Of a stretch of 64,000 nucleotides of DNA, positions 26,191 to 40,072 are shown one piece after another. Within the stretch, counting starts at the first letter, position 1, and the number at the start of each line of letters is the position of its first letter. Where the stretch lies: NCBI RefSeq assembly GCF_000150275.1, contig NW_002060956.1, forward strand, positions 750,157-814,156, written 5' to 3'. The DNA comes from Trichoplax adhaerens (lineage: Eukaryota > Placozoa > Uniplacotomia > Trichoplacea > Trichoplacidae). The notes beneath the pieces were generated by a model, which saw nothing but the letters and a program-made list of their open reading frames with translations, ran no database searches and was not told where the DNA came from. The position numbers were made by a program, and so were the translations under genes.

Positions 26191-26780
26191 GATGATTAGT
26201 AGATGATTGCAAGAATTCGATAATTACTGTGAACAATTTCGAATACATAACCAATTTGTCCAAAGATCATCCAATTTATACATTAAGGTCCGGATCGAAG
26301 AGAACCAATCACAGTTGATCACTAATTGGCTCCGATCAGGTCCGCAAATCCAGATCGAGCTGCCGGATCGAATTTGGATTGTGCGCACTGGTTCTAGATA
26401 CGTTTTCGCGCTAAATACAATACTATACTGAGTGCAGTGGTAGTACTACTACAGTAATGCAATACGCGATGATGACTGCGAGAAACTTAACACATACAGA
26501 CCGCTTTGCTGAGTACTGAGTGTACACTTGAAGCGGTACAGTATAGCTATGTACATTACTGTATTGTGTGAATGTGAAGTAAAGAGTTGTAAATTCTCCA
26601 TAGCAGCAGATCCCATTTCTGACCTCGATTAATAAATTATTTTTATTATAGTATAGTAGTCCGCCACATTGGATCCTTCACTGTAGTTGATTTTAAGATT
26701 ACCTTAAAGGTCGATTATTTCTAAAATATACTGATGTTCATGTAGTACTGTAGCCTATGTACTCATCGTGAAATTACGAT
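26191..26780. other. Bidirectional intergenic region H2AX / UBE2T
   Basis: About 590 bp separate the two start codons, which point away from each other. The H2AX-proximal half carries TATA and CCAAT elements. The UBE2T-proximal half is AT-rich with no clear TATA box. Short GTACTGTA-type words occur near 26400-26570. Confidence 0.6.
26274..26330 (-). promoter_or_regulatory. H2AX promoter: TATA box and CCAAT boxes
   Basis: On the minus strand TATAAAT lies at 26274-26280, 84 nt upstream of the H2AX start codon. GATTGG (inverted CCAAT) lies at 26305-26310 and GCCAAT at 26325-26330, about 30 to 50 nt upstream of the TATA box. Paired CCAAT elements bound by NF-Y are common in histone and S-phase promoters. 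Confidence 0.6.
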
Positions 26781-28173
<1,393 letters not shown>

Positions 28174-29165
28174 TTGACTGCAATTAGCCTAACCAGTTTC
28201 AGAAAAGCAATTTGTAAATATTACAGAAATTTCGCACCTTATTTATGTAATGATGTATATTCTGCCATAAATCCTATTTATGTGCTAATATCTGTATATT
28301 GGTAATTGTCATGGTCATTTGAAGTCAGCTGTATAAAGATTGAAACCTAACTTTTTGGAAAATGTGCAATTGATTAGGTTTGGCATTTCTATAGCCTAGA
28401 TTTATCATCTATTTCCAAAAATATACGTATATGTTGTAAACTCAAGAGTTTCGAGGTTTCATGCAGGATATGAGACGTACAGTATAGTAGTCATTCTTGA
28501 GTATCTCTATACACGTCTATATCATGCATATATACACTATTACAGTACTGTATGCAATTATTTTATTGGCAACAAGTATATAATACCAAATTATTCTAAA
28601 ATAATGTAATAGCCAGAGCCTGAGATTGATCATTTCAAATTGATTTGTAAATAAAAGGAGAATTTTTGAAAGTCAAATGGTTGTATCTATAAAGCTACGT
28701 CAAAAACAAGTACAAATACCAGCATCATTGGTGTACCAACATACAACTGTAGCATGAACAGTAAATTGCTAGTATTGGTTAGGGAATGACTATGTGGAAA
28801 TGTAGGCCAGACAGAAGGGGAAAATGACATGGTTTATGGTTATCATCCAAGTTGATCATCGATTATAATTTAATTTCATTTTTCAGGAAAATGAAGTCAA
28901 GCAGCTGACGAAAGTACATGCTGTAGTCAGCTCATTTACTGACGTTAGTAACATGACAGCTTCTTAATCGCGCTTGTCTATGGGATCCATTTCAAGTACC
29001 AAAAGCTTTGGATTTTTCCAAGCAATTACTATCGTCAGTGTGGATTTTTATGTATCCAGTAGGTCCTATTTTGCCAATGGAGCAGAGTAGAATTCTCCTT
29101 GGCATGATCTATGGTCAAATTCAAGCTCATCTTCATGATTGCTTGCTGACAATATCAGGCAACCC
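28174..29165. other. Intergenic downstream of UBE2T
   Basis: AT-rich 3' flank of UBE2T. Near its end lies an open segment (28960-29164), listed separately. Otherwise nothing was recognised. Confidence 0.4.
28960..29164 (+). other. Unrecognised exon-like open segment running into a repeat array
   Basis: After an AG acceptor-like site (GACAG) a frame stays open for about 68 codons. It has protein-like composition (LLNRACLWDPFQVPKALDF ..., ... RILLGMIYGQIQAHLHDCLL). It then enters the palindromic array at about 29166 and ends at a stop within it. I recognise no family and find no convincing partner exon. It could be a gene remnant cut by the repeat, or chance. Confidence 0.25.
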
Positions 29166-29640
29166 TACAGTACAGTACAGTAGTCTAGTGTACAGTACAC
29201 TGTACTGTACTATACAGTACGGAAAGACTTACAGACTGTACTCTACTGTACAGTACAGTACAGTACGTCAGGTCTAACTCTACAGTACAGTACTACTACT
29301 ACTAGTAGAGTACTGTAGTACTGTACTGTACTGTACTATACGGTATGGAAAGACTGACAGATTGTGCTATACTGTACTACTACTACTACTACTGTACAGA
29401 ACTGTACTACTAGTAGAGGTTCCGGTACAGTACTATAAAAGGACGGTAGTACTGTACAGTAGTCTAGTGTACCTGTACATACACTGTACTGTACAGAAAG
29501 ACTGACAGACTGTACTCTACTAGTGTACTACAGTACTAGTCGAGGTTCCGGTACAGTACAGTACTATAAAAAGACGGTAGTACTGTAGTCTAGTGTACTG
29601 TACTATACAGTGCGGAAAGACTGACAGACTTACTGTACAC
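29166..29640. repeat. Palindrome-rich tandem array (GTACTGTAC / TACAGTAC)
   Basis: Runs of CTGTAC and GTACAG words alternate with (TAC)n/(TAG)n and with a recurring block GGAAAGACTGACAGAC at about 29220, 29346, 29496 and 29613. A second block, GGTTCCGGTACAGTA, recurs near 29418 and 29545. Spacing of 117 to 150 bp suggests about four degenerate copies of one unit. The array can fold on itself at many positions. It ends about 140 bp before the start codon of the SMP-C2-C1 gene, so it lies in or next to that promoter. Confidence 0.85.
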
Positions 29641-29783
29641 CGCCCCTATAGCAACTGTACTGCACTGAGAGAGAGTTTATTTGCGGTCAATCTTGGTTAG
29701 CGAATGACGTGAACGCTCAATGTAGAACCAATATGTCCTAAAGCAAGACACACCATGTTTACAGCTCGACTGATTTTTGGGCC

Positions 29784-32700
29784 ATGATGAATATTTCCAC
29801 CGTTTTACTTCGATTATTTCGACCCTTTATTTACTTATCTATTAGTATACGTTCTAGTTTGTCTATACTCGCGAGCTATGCTACTTCTCCATTGGTTATT
29901 GCAGCCATAGCCACCCTGGTAATCTTGATCATTTCTCACTTTTATTGGAGTAGTAGTAGTAGTAGTGGTGATGATCAGCAGAAGAAGACTAACGGTAATA
30001 TCGATGATGCCACCGGTCCAAAAGCTACAACCAGGCGTAGTATGATAGGAGGGATTCCTGTATTGCTTGAAAAATTCATGAAACCTCAAGCCAAGGAAGA
30101 TCTTATCCAAATAAAGATTAATAAACGAGTCGATGATGATGGCGAACGATGTGAATGGATTAACGCTGTCATTCGATGGTTTTATTTACAAGGACCTGAT
30201 GTCAATCAATTGATTCAAGTATGGCTTGATGCTTTAAATTTAGAATTAGCCAAATTTAATCAGGTAAGAGGGTAGTGTACATTCTGCTTCATTTTTCTTC
30301 CTTTTTCAAATATCTTGTATTCAATGCAAAGACTACATCAATATGAGCAACTTTGCTTCAATCTCGTGTACGACATTAAAATGGCCAGGACTGGTCTACT
30401 GTCTCCCAATGATTTTGCAGTCATCAGCTTGATGGGTATACTTTTTTCATACATGTATCGCACATCGATCTTGAATATTGGCTAGGATTTGATCAATTTT
30501 TGCAAGTACAAGCAATAAATTGAATACAACATCATGACACTCATTTGCCCATATAGGTGGTGTATATATACTTTTCCTTACACGTAGCCAATATCTTTGT
30601 CCATTGTAGAATTATGGATCGGGATTTAAAACGGTAGATTGTAACATTACTTCTACAATCACACATAATATATCGTCAAGGGTGAGATTGCATTAAATTA
30701 CTTCAAGACTAATACCAATGCAAAGTAGGGACTACTCGACTAATCTCTATCATACAAGACAGCTCTATATCCGATCAATTTCTAGCTTCTACCTCAAATT
30801 CCCTGCAATCCGTACTTTAGCCCAACTATCCTATCCAGTTACTGCTAACTCAAGTCTTGGATAGCATCAAGTTGTAGTCTTAAAATGCAATCGTCATGAT
30901 TGCTGAAACAGAATATACTCACTCTTAAGGAATTGACCTTTACATTCTTAGCACGCTTTGTTCAAATTTTTAATCCAACTGAATGGATCAAATGAAATCC
31001 TTCATGCCTTTCAATGTTTGATTTCATTTTGGGGGGATAGACATAGCCGCGCTTTTACTACTATCCACTATAGTCGTATTAAAATAAATGTCTGCATGTG
31101 TACAATGCCATCTATTACACATATTCAAGTTAAAGCCCAAGTCTTCTCCTTTATTCTCATCTGCGCTTGTAGTTCTAATAACAATAATGCATAGCCTGCC
31201 TATTTTTTGGCTAGTATAGTACTTCAATTAATTCAGTATCGAATACAATAGTATATTCTTATTTTAATTCTATTGATTGATTCTTGTTGCAACCTATTCA
31301 GCTCGTGCAACATTAATTAACTAACGAATTTTAAAATTAATCAATTATGATAATCTATATGATCTTTAGAGCTAAATGGACAAGTTCATAATTTTTACAT
31401 ATATCACAGTTTCTTTACTATTCATTTTTCAAAGGAGTTCAACAGTAATCAGAAAATTGTACTGATCTAAATCAATTTTATCAGTTTTACCGACAGTAGG
31501 ACTTTTTCTACTGAGATAGTGTAGTACAGTACGTATTGTTGTTCATGACCAATATAACGAATATAAGAGGAAACAAATCTTAGCCGATGTTCGGTAAATC
31601 ACCTTCTATATGAAACATGAGCTAAGAATCGATTTATGTAGAAAGCATTACATCTATCGATTAATAAAGTGCATAAAATTGATACTCCAACTGCTCGGAC
31701 TTTTAAATTTGGTAAACTGTACAGCACTACAATGTAAATACCGATATGCAGGTAAGATGGAGTCAATTATTTGCTGTTAATAGAAAGATGTTAGAATGAC
31801 GATTAAGTCTATTTCATCGCAAAAATGATTTACTTTCATCATTTTTATATTATAATTTTAAAATGGAAGACAATGATTGAAAAATTTCATCCTTCAATTT
31901 ATTCATCATCCGGGGGACTACTACTAAAACTCGCTGTTACTGTTATTAGACTTTGGAATATTTTTGACAAATATTTTCTGCAATTAATTAATTGAATACA
32001 TTGTGAAAAAGAAGCATTCTAGATAATTGAATGAATTGTAGCAATGCAAGACAGTTAGATGTTGTTATTAATAATAACAAATGTAGCTATACATGAGCAC
32101 TGTACGAACTGTAAAAATTATTATGCGCGTAAATGCAAATCATTTTAATTTACCAAAGTTAGTATATGGATTTTTTAGCTTTTTGAAAATTTATACAGCT
32201 TTTTGCTGAAAACTGAGTTGTGAATATCTTCAAAAATTCATCGTCATAGCTACTAATGTCCACCGATTTTAAAAGATTTTTGCCAATCAACATTAATATA
32301 GACTTTCTTTCACTAATCCATAGTTGATCGAGTACGTTGTCTCGTTCTTCTTTCATAAATAACTCGTTGTACTAGTACAGTAGATACAAATATACTATAC
32401 ACATATATCTATCGCATAAATAATAAAATTGTTTATTGCTGACCAACATATACATCTAATTGTTATATTTAGATTGAATAAAAACCAATTATAAGCCTAG
32501 ATCTATAATATAAAGTATAAATACGATTGTATAAAATTGTCAGAAATGTATCAAATCAATATTCAGCCAAATAATGGCTATCACACTAGTATACGAGTAC
32601 GTTGTACATTGGCACCTTGACTTCTTATAGCCTAGAATTTCTTGTCTACGATTTGTCTTTATTTACCAACTCAATGATTACAGGTGTATCCTATGTTTGT

Positions 32701-35700
32701 TATAACTAACCAGTATCGCACGAGTTTCGATTACCAAAATCATTTGTTTCCAAATTATTCTTAACTCATCGGTGTGTATTAATTTCTAGCAATTTACCAC
32801 TACGATACATTAATAAGGTTAGGGCATTTCTTCATGTACTTTATCATGAGTGCTCGATCATGATTTTAGTAATCACCTATACAAAAACATAAATAAATTA
32901 ACGATTGTGTTACAGAATATTTAAATTAGGCGTCTTGTCATCGCTGCTTAATTGTTGTTGCAGCGACAACATTTATGTAAAGCTGACGAAGTATTGCTTA
33001 GACGGTAGAAATAAGTCTTATCTTAGTACTTCTCATCAGTGTGGAATACGAGTAAGTTGCGAAATCTTGCTCTTTGCTAACACTGAATATTTTTTTAATC
33101 TATAATGAGTAATGAGTAAAAATAGATCAGTACAATTTATATTCTTGATCCTGCAATAAGGGAAAAGATACGCATAACGGTAAATAGTGTAAAAATAGAT
33201 CAATGTCCTACAATGATTTATTCATCTCTATGGATATTACATGTTATTCAAAAAAGTTATTTACTCTTATTCTATTATCACATTGCAATAAGTAAAATAG
33301 ATTAATGTGATGCGCTATATATTTCTTATATCAAGCATGTATTGTAATGCGTAAATAATGCATGTCTACATACGTATGTGCATATCGTATTTCTATTTCG
33401 TTATTGCTTTTACTAGTCTAGCCCATGATAAAACATTAAGGGCTGATTTATTTTTAATTGTCATGTTTGCACAATAACGTTATTGAGTATCCAATAAGGG
33501 CACTATGTACGATTATTACTTTCTTAATTAATTTTTATTCTGCTATTGTATTATTTGTATCCAAAGTGTAAGAGTTATCATTTAATGAAACTATGACGAG
33601 AAGTTCATATCCTATAACAACTTTAATTAATAATTTAGGTCTCAATAAAGTCACTTTTAGTAAGAATATTAGAACCTTTAATAGCTTACAGTTATGTAGT
33701 TACCCATTTTAGACAAAGTTAGGTACAGGGTAGGATAAATGGTATTGGCGACATATAACCAGTAACTTTATAGTTTGCAAACTTGAATTCACCAACTTTT
33801 TTCAGGCCTTTATACTTGACTTTTTTGTGTATTATACGCATGTCAAGTTTTATGATGCGGTATAATATCATTCATATGTGGTATCTAAAATCTGCTGATC
33901 AATATTATTGTGTTTAAATGGATATCTTGACATGATGAGAAAAGATAGATAACTGATGAGTTATTTCATGAACGATTGCTGGAGATATCATTCTATTTTT
34001 ATTAGAATCAGACTTTTTGCGTTGTAATTAAATATCTGATAGATGAATTATAAATATTATAGAGTCTTAATAGCAAGTTGCCCTAAGCAGTATTTAAACC
34101 ATCGCATATCTTATGCAACAATCCATGAATTTAATTAATCAACTTTAATTGAAAAAGTAATTCATGCTAATTTGCAATATTTTTTCTCTCGTCTTGATTT
34201 CAGTCTAGTGATATCGAATTAAAAATCGATCGTTTGCATCAAAATACCTTGCCTCCTACAATCGAAAGTATTAAAAGTATATCAGGAGCACGAGATGCTA
34301 TGGTGAGTCTAATTTGCTATTACTTTAAGTTAATTATGTTTGTAGGTCACTTTGGGCTATTGTAACTTTAATGTTTAATTTCGAAGTCGGAATTAACCTG
34401 TACATCTCAAAAATTTTTCTTTCAGGAATTAGCAATACAAATTAAAACAGATGAATTAGGTTTCATTATTAACGTTAGCAGTAAAGATTATGATAATGTC
34501 CTATATAACGTTCTTGTAAAAGCGATAACGACTAAGGTAAATTTACTTCACTTGACTTTATTATTATTATAAAATTACATTAACGTGGACAATATATTTT
34601 TAGACAGATTTTGTTCACATCCACCTAAGATACCAGACGTTAATATCTATGTTGCTTCTGTTACATATTATATAAGTAACACTTGTTATTATTACTTTAT
34701 GAAAGGCTATTTTACAATTAATTGTTATCGATGGCTGTCTAAATGTACGGATGGTAATGGCTGACGAATTCGAAGCAAAAATTGAAGTCCGAGCAAAAGA
34801 TCTACCTGTATGATATATATTAGTGTTATAAAGTAGTGATGTTATATAACAGACAAGTATACAATTTGCCTAAAATTAATTTACAACTGAATCTAATCTA
34901 TAGGAAGATACAATTAGTGAACATTTACTAGATTCCATCCGTTGTGCTGTAAAAGATGTTGTACTAAATGCTGTACCAACAGTAATTCTAAAAAATCCAC
35001 TTGTAACAAGTCCTCCAATCAATTCACAATTTAAGGTATATTCAATAAATTTTTGAAATCAAAGAAAAATCTGATAATGGTCATTTCTAACTTCAATAGT
35101 TTGATCAACTGAAAAGTCGAAGAGAATCACTACGGACGGTACCAGTAGATGGGCGCATAATTATAACAGGTTAGTTTCATCGTTGTTTTGTATTCTTTCA
35201 AATGCCTTAAACTTTACTCTATTCATTTCATATTTTTTTTCCGTAGTTATTTCTGCGTGTGGGCTAATTGCTAAACATAATCACGGTAATGCTTATATAT
35301 GGTTTCTATCAGAATTGCCACTAATAGTAGATCATACTGTCTTATAATCGCTTCTGATTGTAATCACTTAGATATAACAAAAACTAAATATTGTCATCAA
35401 AATTATTTTCAGGTCATAGCTGCCCTTATTGCGTTATTAAAATGGATTCTACTGTTTATAGAACTAAAATTGTGCGATTAACAGCGGATCCCGTATTTAA
35501 TGAGCATTTTGTCTTGTATGTATTGCCATTAGTTTAATTCTTATCCTAGACGATAGCATCAGTGAATATGTCATGATCTATTTGATTTATATTTTATAGC
35601 GAGACAAATAGCAAGAGTGGAGATATTACTTTTGATATGTATAGCAGTGATACGCTGGCAAAAGGTAGAACAAAAGCTTTTCCATTCAAACACCAAGTTA

Positions 35701-37715
35701 TCTACTTTGCATTGATGTGCCAACATTACACCATTTAGATACTTTTCTTGGGCGCACATCTGTATCCTTATTAGCAATTCAAGCTTCAGAAGGTCAAATG
35801 CATGCAAAACTTCCATTATCTGGTTTAAAACCGAATGATAATATTACTGGTTATTTAAATGTTGAGGTTTGTTGATAATATAATTATTTTAACAAAACAT
35901 ATGCTTAATATATCATACTGAATAAGAGTACTCGAAATTGGTACTCTCTCAACTTATGTTACGATGTTAACATCAATTATAATTATTATTCTGATATTAA
36001 ATAATTCTTATGTTACTAGTATTCTTTTAAGCCTGTTGTTGCTGCTAATGGTTCTGCTATTCCGACGAATAAGTTAGAAATACCTCCCAGAAGTCGAAGT
36101 TAGTTACAAAATAGTGGCGATGTAATTCGTTTATGTTGGTTTATTATGTCGATTGTAATGATTGTAATTCTAAATGCAGGAAATTCGCAGTCAGAAGTTT
36201 CGATTTGTTCATCTTATGGGGGTATCCAGTTCGATATTACTGATACGTCCACAAAGACTTTAGCCAAGTCTGAAATTGATAACGTTAGTGTCAAAAGTCA
36301 AGCTGATACCGATAAGAACAGCGTCGATGATCAAGAAAAGGATAAAGATAGACATAATGTAGATTATTCTCAGGGAATTGGTGCGTAACATTATCCTATT
36401 TAAAGTTATAGATGTACGTGATTAAGATTAATTTTAATAATTTGTTTCTATCGATGAGTAGGTTTTACCATTCCTAAGGATCGTAGTACTGGTAATTTTT
36501 TGAAACGTGCATTTTCAACTCGTAAGAAAAAAGTACGCGATTCGACTGTAAATAGTAACTCTAATATGTTGTCTAAGCCGAATGAAGTTGTAGTCCCTGA
36601 CATGGGTCGACCCATGAGCCATACATCCCTAGATAAACTCAATAAAGGTTCAATAGCTTCTTCTGCAAATAGCCATGATCAAGTTAGCGTTCTCTCTAAC
36701 ACAAGTATGAGCTGTTGATGAATCATTTAATTGACATTTGTTGATTGTAGATATTATTGTGTTATGAAATATTATTATTGAATGCTCGTTTAACGCTTGT
36801 ATGATACCATAGGTTCGATTAACAAAGCTATGTCTAAACTTAGTTATTCACCAAACGGGTATTCATCACTTGTGATGGAAACAACAGAAAATGACAGACC
36901 AAGGTAAATTTAAATATATTCTTATTATGTAATTTGTTTCATAATGTCTGAGATGCAGCTGATGTTGTTGCTGTTTTTTTAACTTACTAGATACTACTTA
37001 ATTCCTTTAAATATGGAACGAGATAAATCTTACAATATCTCCGGCATTAAGCTCCACGTCTACAATGATCACGTTTTTACAGCTGTTCACTTTGCAACGT
37101 ACGAACTTCGTATATAAGCCTATATTTCCACTTAGGTTATATAATATAGAACTAACTAAGGAACTAATGAAGAATTTTTACCATTAATTATAATTAGACC
37201 CGTTGAATGCAGTGTCTGCAATAGACAACTATCAAGGCGAATTGGAAAACAAGGTTATCAATGCAGAGGTATATTAGTCTGTAATAATTACTTCAAATAT
37301 CTTCAATATATAGATCATCGTGTAACATTGATATTTTAGGCTTAAAATTTGGTAGCTTATGTTGGATTTGAAATTTAATATGTAAGGTGATAATTTTCTG
37401 TTTTTATCTTTTATTGCTTTACTTAAAGATTGCAATTTAATTTGCCATAAGCACTGTCACTATCGGGTTACAAATTTGTGCCCGTCCAGTACCGTATCAC
37501 AGATGGATATGTAAGTTCTAAAATTTTATGAGCGTAATATTTCAATAAAATTTACAATTGACGAGACATAATCTTATCGTAAATTGTAGTCTGCACTTGC
37601 ATGATAGGTATTCATGTACGTAAGAAGAAAAACTGAATGTATAGTAATATTTTTATACCGATATTGTTTTAGGGTTATCCTCCAAAAAGGGAACGATCAT
37701 AATTTAAGTTTATAA
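29784..37715 (+). CDS. SMP-C2-C1 membrane-contact/lipid-transfer-like protein (C2CD2/TMEM24-related), 18 exons
   Basis: Exons: 29784-30263, 34204-34302, 34426-34536, 34706-34807, 34904-35035, 35100-35169, 35247-35285, 35413-35515, 35600-35664, 35739-35866, 36020-36098, 36180-36380, 36462-36704, 36813-36903, 36991-37098, 37198-37268, 37429-37510, 37673-37715. All phases join, giving 748 residues. There is an N-terminal transmembrane segment (about 35-53). An SMP-like region (about 105-305) reads WINAVIRWFYLQ ... LDALNLELAKFN ... LPPTIESI, similar in layout to C2CD2/C2CD2L (TMEM24). A C2 domain spans about 318-443 (ITVISACGL, CPYCVIKM, DPVFNEHF, DTFLGRTSV). A Ser-rich linker with a basic patch (FLKRAFSTRKKK) precedes a C1 zinc finger at 675-725 with exact H-x12-C-x2-C-x14-C-x2-C-x4-H-x2-C-x7-C spacing. 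SMP proteins of this type carry lipids at ER-plasma-membrane contacts. PDZD8 also joins SMP and C1 but has a PDZ domain, which I did not find. The last exon is short and the least certain. Intron 1 is 3.9 kb. Confidence 0.86.
30264..34203 (+). other. Large intron 1 of the SMP-C2-C1 gene
   Basis: It begins GTAAGAG after the exon ending in ELAKFNQ and ends TTTCAG before SSDIELK, both in phase 0. Short open frames inside (30958-31194 +, 32159-32356 -, 32905-33105 +) show no recognisable domain. No nested gene is supported. Confidence 0.7.
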
Positions 37716-39084
37716 TAGATTCCTGACAATTTTATTTCGTTCAAAGAAGACTAGTTGTATTACAGTAACGAGGCTTAATGGTCACTGTATTGATTGGTTT
37801 AAGTAAAAACGGTTTAATACAGATATGCGACAACTGTAGCCAGTTGGTGTCTGTCAACATTTCATTTAAGTATTCATGTTTATTGGTACACTAAAGTTTT
37901 AGATAAATCCAGCACTATTCATATAGCATGTGTAAGATTATATCTTGTATATGTTTTAGTTAGATACTGCGATCTTTTTATGGCGATATAATTTGACCTG
38001 ATACAGAATTTTTTTGCTATTATTGCAAGGCTATGTTATGAGATTTATCAATAGACTTTCGCGATGGAGAAAGTAACCATTTACTTCGACGAGTAGCGCA
38101 ATAATTAAATTCTTCGTTTCTTATATGAAATATTAATTATATGTATGTATGTGCTTTGATTTAAGTTATGTTATGGATGCGAACTTGTTGTTTATTATTA
38201 TTTTTAGGTACAACATTTAGATTTCGAATTAATTATATATACAATTGAGTACAGATATTCTTTGCATGAAGTCTTTGCTATCGGTAAATGTTAGTGCTTC
38301 GAGCTTGTTGGACATGAACATTACTGGATTGATTATTTCGAGTTTTGGATTCGATTTTTATACGTGTTCCGTACAAGGACGGACTGCATATCCAGAATGG
38401 TTACTTAAAAGTCTGACGGAATATGCATAAAATAAAAGACCTTGAAATGAAATCTCATAGGCTAACTTGTCTGCTATGCTAGTAAATTATACTGCGAGAT
38501 AATGTTGGCAAATCTCTTTCTAAAATTTAGAAAGTCCATTGGATTAGTTGGTAGTTAATGTGCCATACCGTAGTAGGTGAAAATGTAACAATTAAGAACT
38601 TCGTTATCTTCATATGCTACATGTGAATGCGATAGACGCATATCCAAAAAATACAAAAACTAGTTGTGGTATTATGCCAAGTAATACACTTATGACTGAA
38701 CAAGGGTTATTGATTGGATTGGATATTAAGTTCGCTAGGTACAGTACAAGGAAGATATCGAATGATTAAATGAAATTATTATTGAAGAGTCTACAATGGG
38801 CATGTTGATTCTAACATTTTAGACTTATAAAGTATACTCAGAAATCCATAATCATTATACCGTATTGCGGTATCTAGGCGAAACTTAGAGTTTTTCTTTT
38901 ATCTCTATCAATCTTACCCCATTCGACTAAGAAATACTTAATACAGTACAATAAATTTATAATATCTCGAGATTATTCAATTTCTACATCCTAGATATTA
39001 CGAGTATGTTTATATATCGATATAAGCAGTTACGCTACCTTACTTTGTTTGCGCAATAAACATTATAAGCAAAGTATTGAAGCA
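37716..39084. other. Intergenic, 3' flank of the SMP-C2-C1 gene
   Basis: No gene was recognised. One open frame (38245-38430, +, 61 codons) has no domain that I can identify and may lie in the 3' untranslated region of the upstream gene. Confidence 0.4.
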
Positions 39085-39309
39085 TTAACCAACACGATTT
39101 ACCATTGCTGTGTACAGCATTGAACCTTCATTATTAGTATACAGCTTTCCTTGATATTCAAAATGAAGAGAAAGCAAATACGTATTTAACGAATTCATTT
39201 TATTTATTAAGTTTTCATTTTTTTTCATTTTTTCAGCAAAACTATGAATTTTACAACGCATAAAAGCCATATTTCTTATTTTTCTCATTGGTACTCCATT
39301 ACAGCAAAC
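39085..39309 (-). other. Unrecognised possible terminal exon
   Basis: Minus-strand frame of 74 codons starting right after a CTACAG acceptor-like site at 39310-39315 and ending in TAA. Composition is protein-like (VPMRKIRNMAFMRC..., ...LLSLHFEYQGKLYTNNEG...). I found no upstream exon in phase and recognise no family. It lies about 450 bp downstream of the ATP synthase coupling factor 6 frame on the same strand, so it could be an alternative 3' exon, a separate gene, or chance. Confidence 0.28.
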
Positions 39310-39757
39310 CTGTAGATAATTTTAACATGAATCATAGGATGATATACAGTGATCGATAAAGTCCTTACAACTTGTCATCCATTCTAGGTTAAAAAGCCGT
39401 ACATTGTCAAGATAGGCTAGACTACAGCTCTATTCTACTTTGGAAGAATGATGCAATGTCAAATTACAAACAGAGGAAATCTCTTCGAATACATTACAGT
39501 CCGTTTACGGTTAGAAAAAATTCATAGTGCTTAATATTGTTGCGCAGTGTGAAAACGGTCGTTGTTAAGAAAATTGAATGAGATTGAGTTAAAGCTTGCT
39601 TTGAAAATTAATTAGCCTTGCATATTGATGGCGTCTTACTATCTACCGTGTGATATCCTTGCAAACCAGTCTATACTCAAGAAGAATAACCATCCGCGAT
39701 ATTGAGACATCAAATAGAACATGAGTGTTCACTATTCTTCATTATATTAATAGAGTA

Positions 39758-40072
39758 TTACTTTTCAAATTCGAATTTTGGAAATTCGGTTAAATTTCCG
39801 CCACCGAAACGATTTTGAATTCTCACAAGTTCATCAGCCATTCGCCTTTCCTCCTCGGATGTTACATCGACGAATCCGCCACCAGCTGTTTTCTTCTTCT
39901 GATTGTATTCCTTTAATTTCTCAATAAACAGCTGCTTAATAGGATCGATTTTTTGAGCATTTTTATTAGAGCCTAAGACCATTCCACTGGAGGCGATATA
40001 ACGTCCAACCAGTAATCTACCACTTGAAAGAGTGCTGATTTGACTCTGGATTTTAACCAACCGCAACGCCAT
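39758..40072 (-). CDS. ATP5PF: ATP synthase-coupling factor 6, mitochondrial (F6)
   Basis: Single-exon frame of 104 residues, close to the usual 108 of the animal protein. Residues 1-30 form a basic, Ser-rich, acid-free leader typical of mitochondrial import. The mature part carries the family core KIDPIKQLFIEKLKEYNQKK, then a Gly-rich turn (TAGGGFVD), EEERRMADELVRIQNRFGGG, and the aromatic end LTEFPKFEFEK. F6 is part of the peripheral stalk of the F1Fo ATP synthase in the inner membrane. The ATG at 40072 is the first in frame and suits the leader. It is transcribed divergently from the methyltransferase gene, with 446 bp between start codons. An intronless frame is unusual in this window, but nothing suggests a pseudogene. 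Confidence 0.95.
   Translation of the reverse strand: MALRLVKIQSQISTLSSGRLLVGRYIASSGMVLGSNKNAQKIDPIKQLFIEKLKEYNQKKKTAGGGFVDVTSEEERRMADELVRIQNRFGGGNLTEFPKFEFEK

Noticed and set aside
35866-36990. PDZ domain between C2 and C1 of the SMP protein
   Set aside because: The exons there encode a Ser/Asp/Lys-rich linker. No GLGF-type loop or PDZ-like strand order was found.
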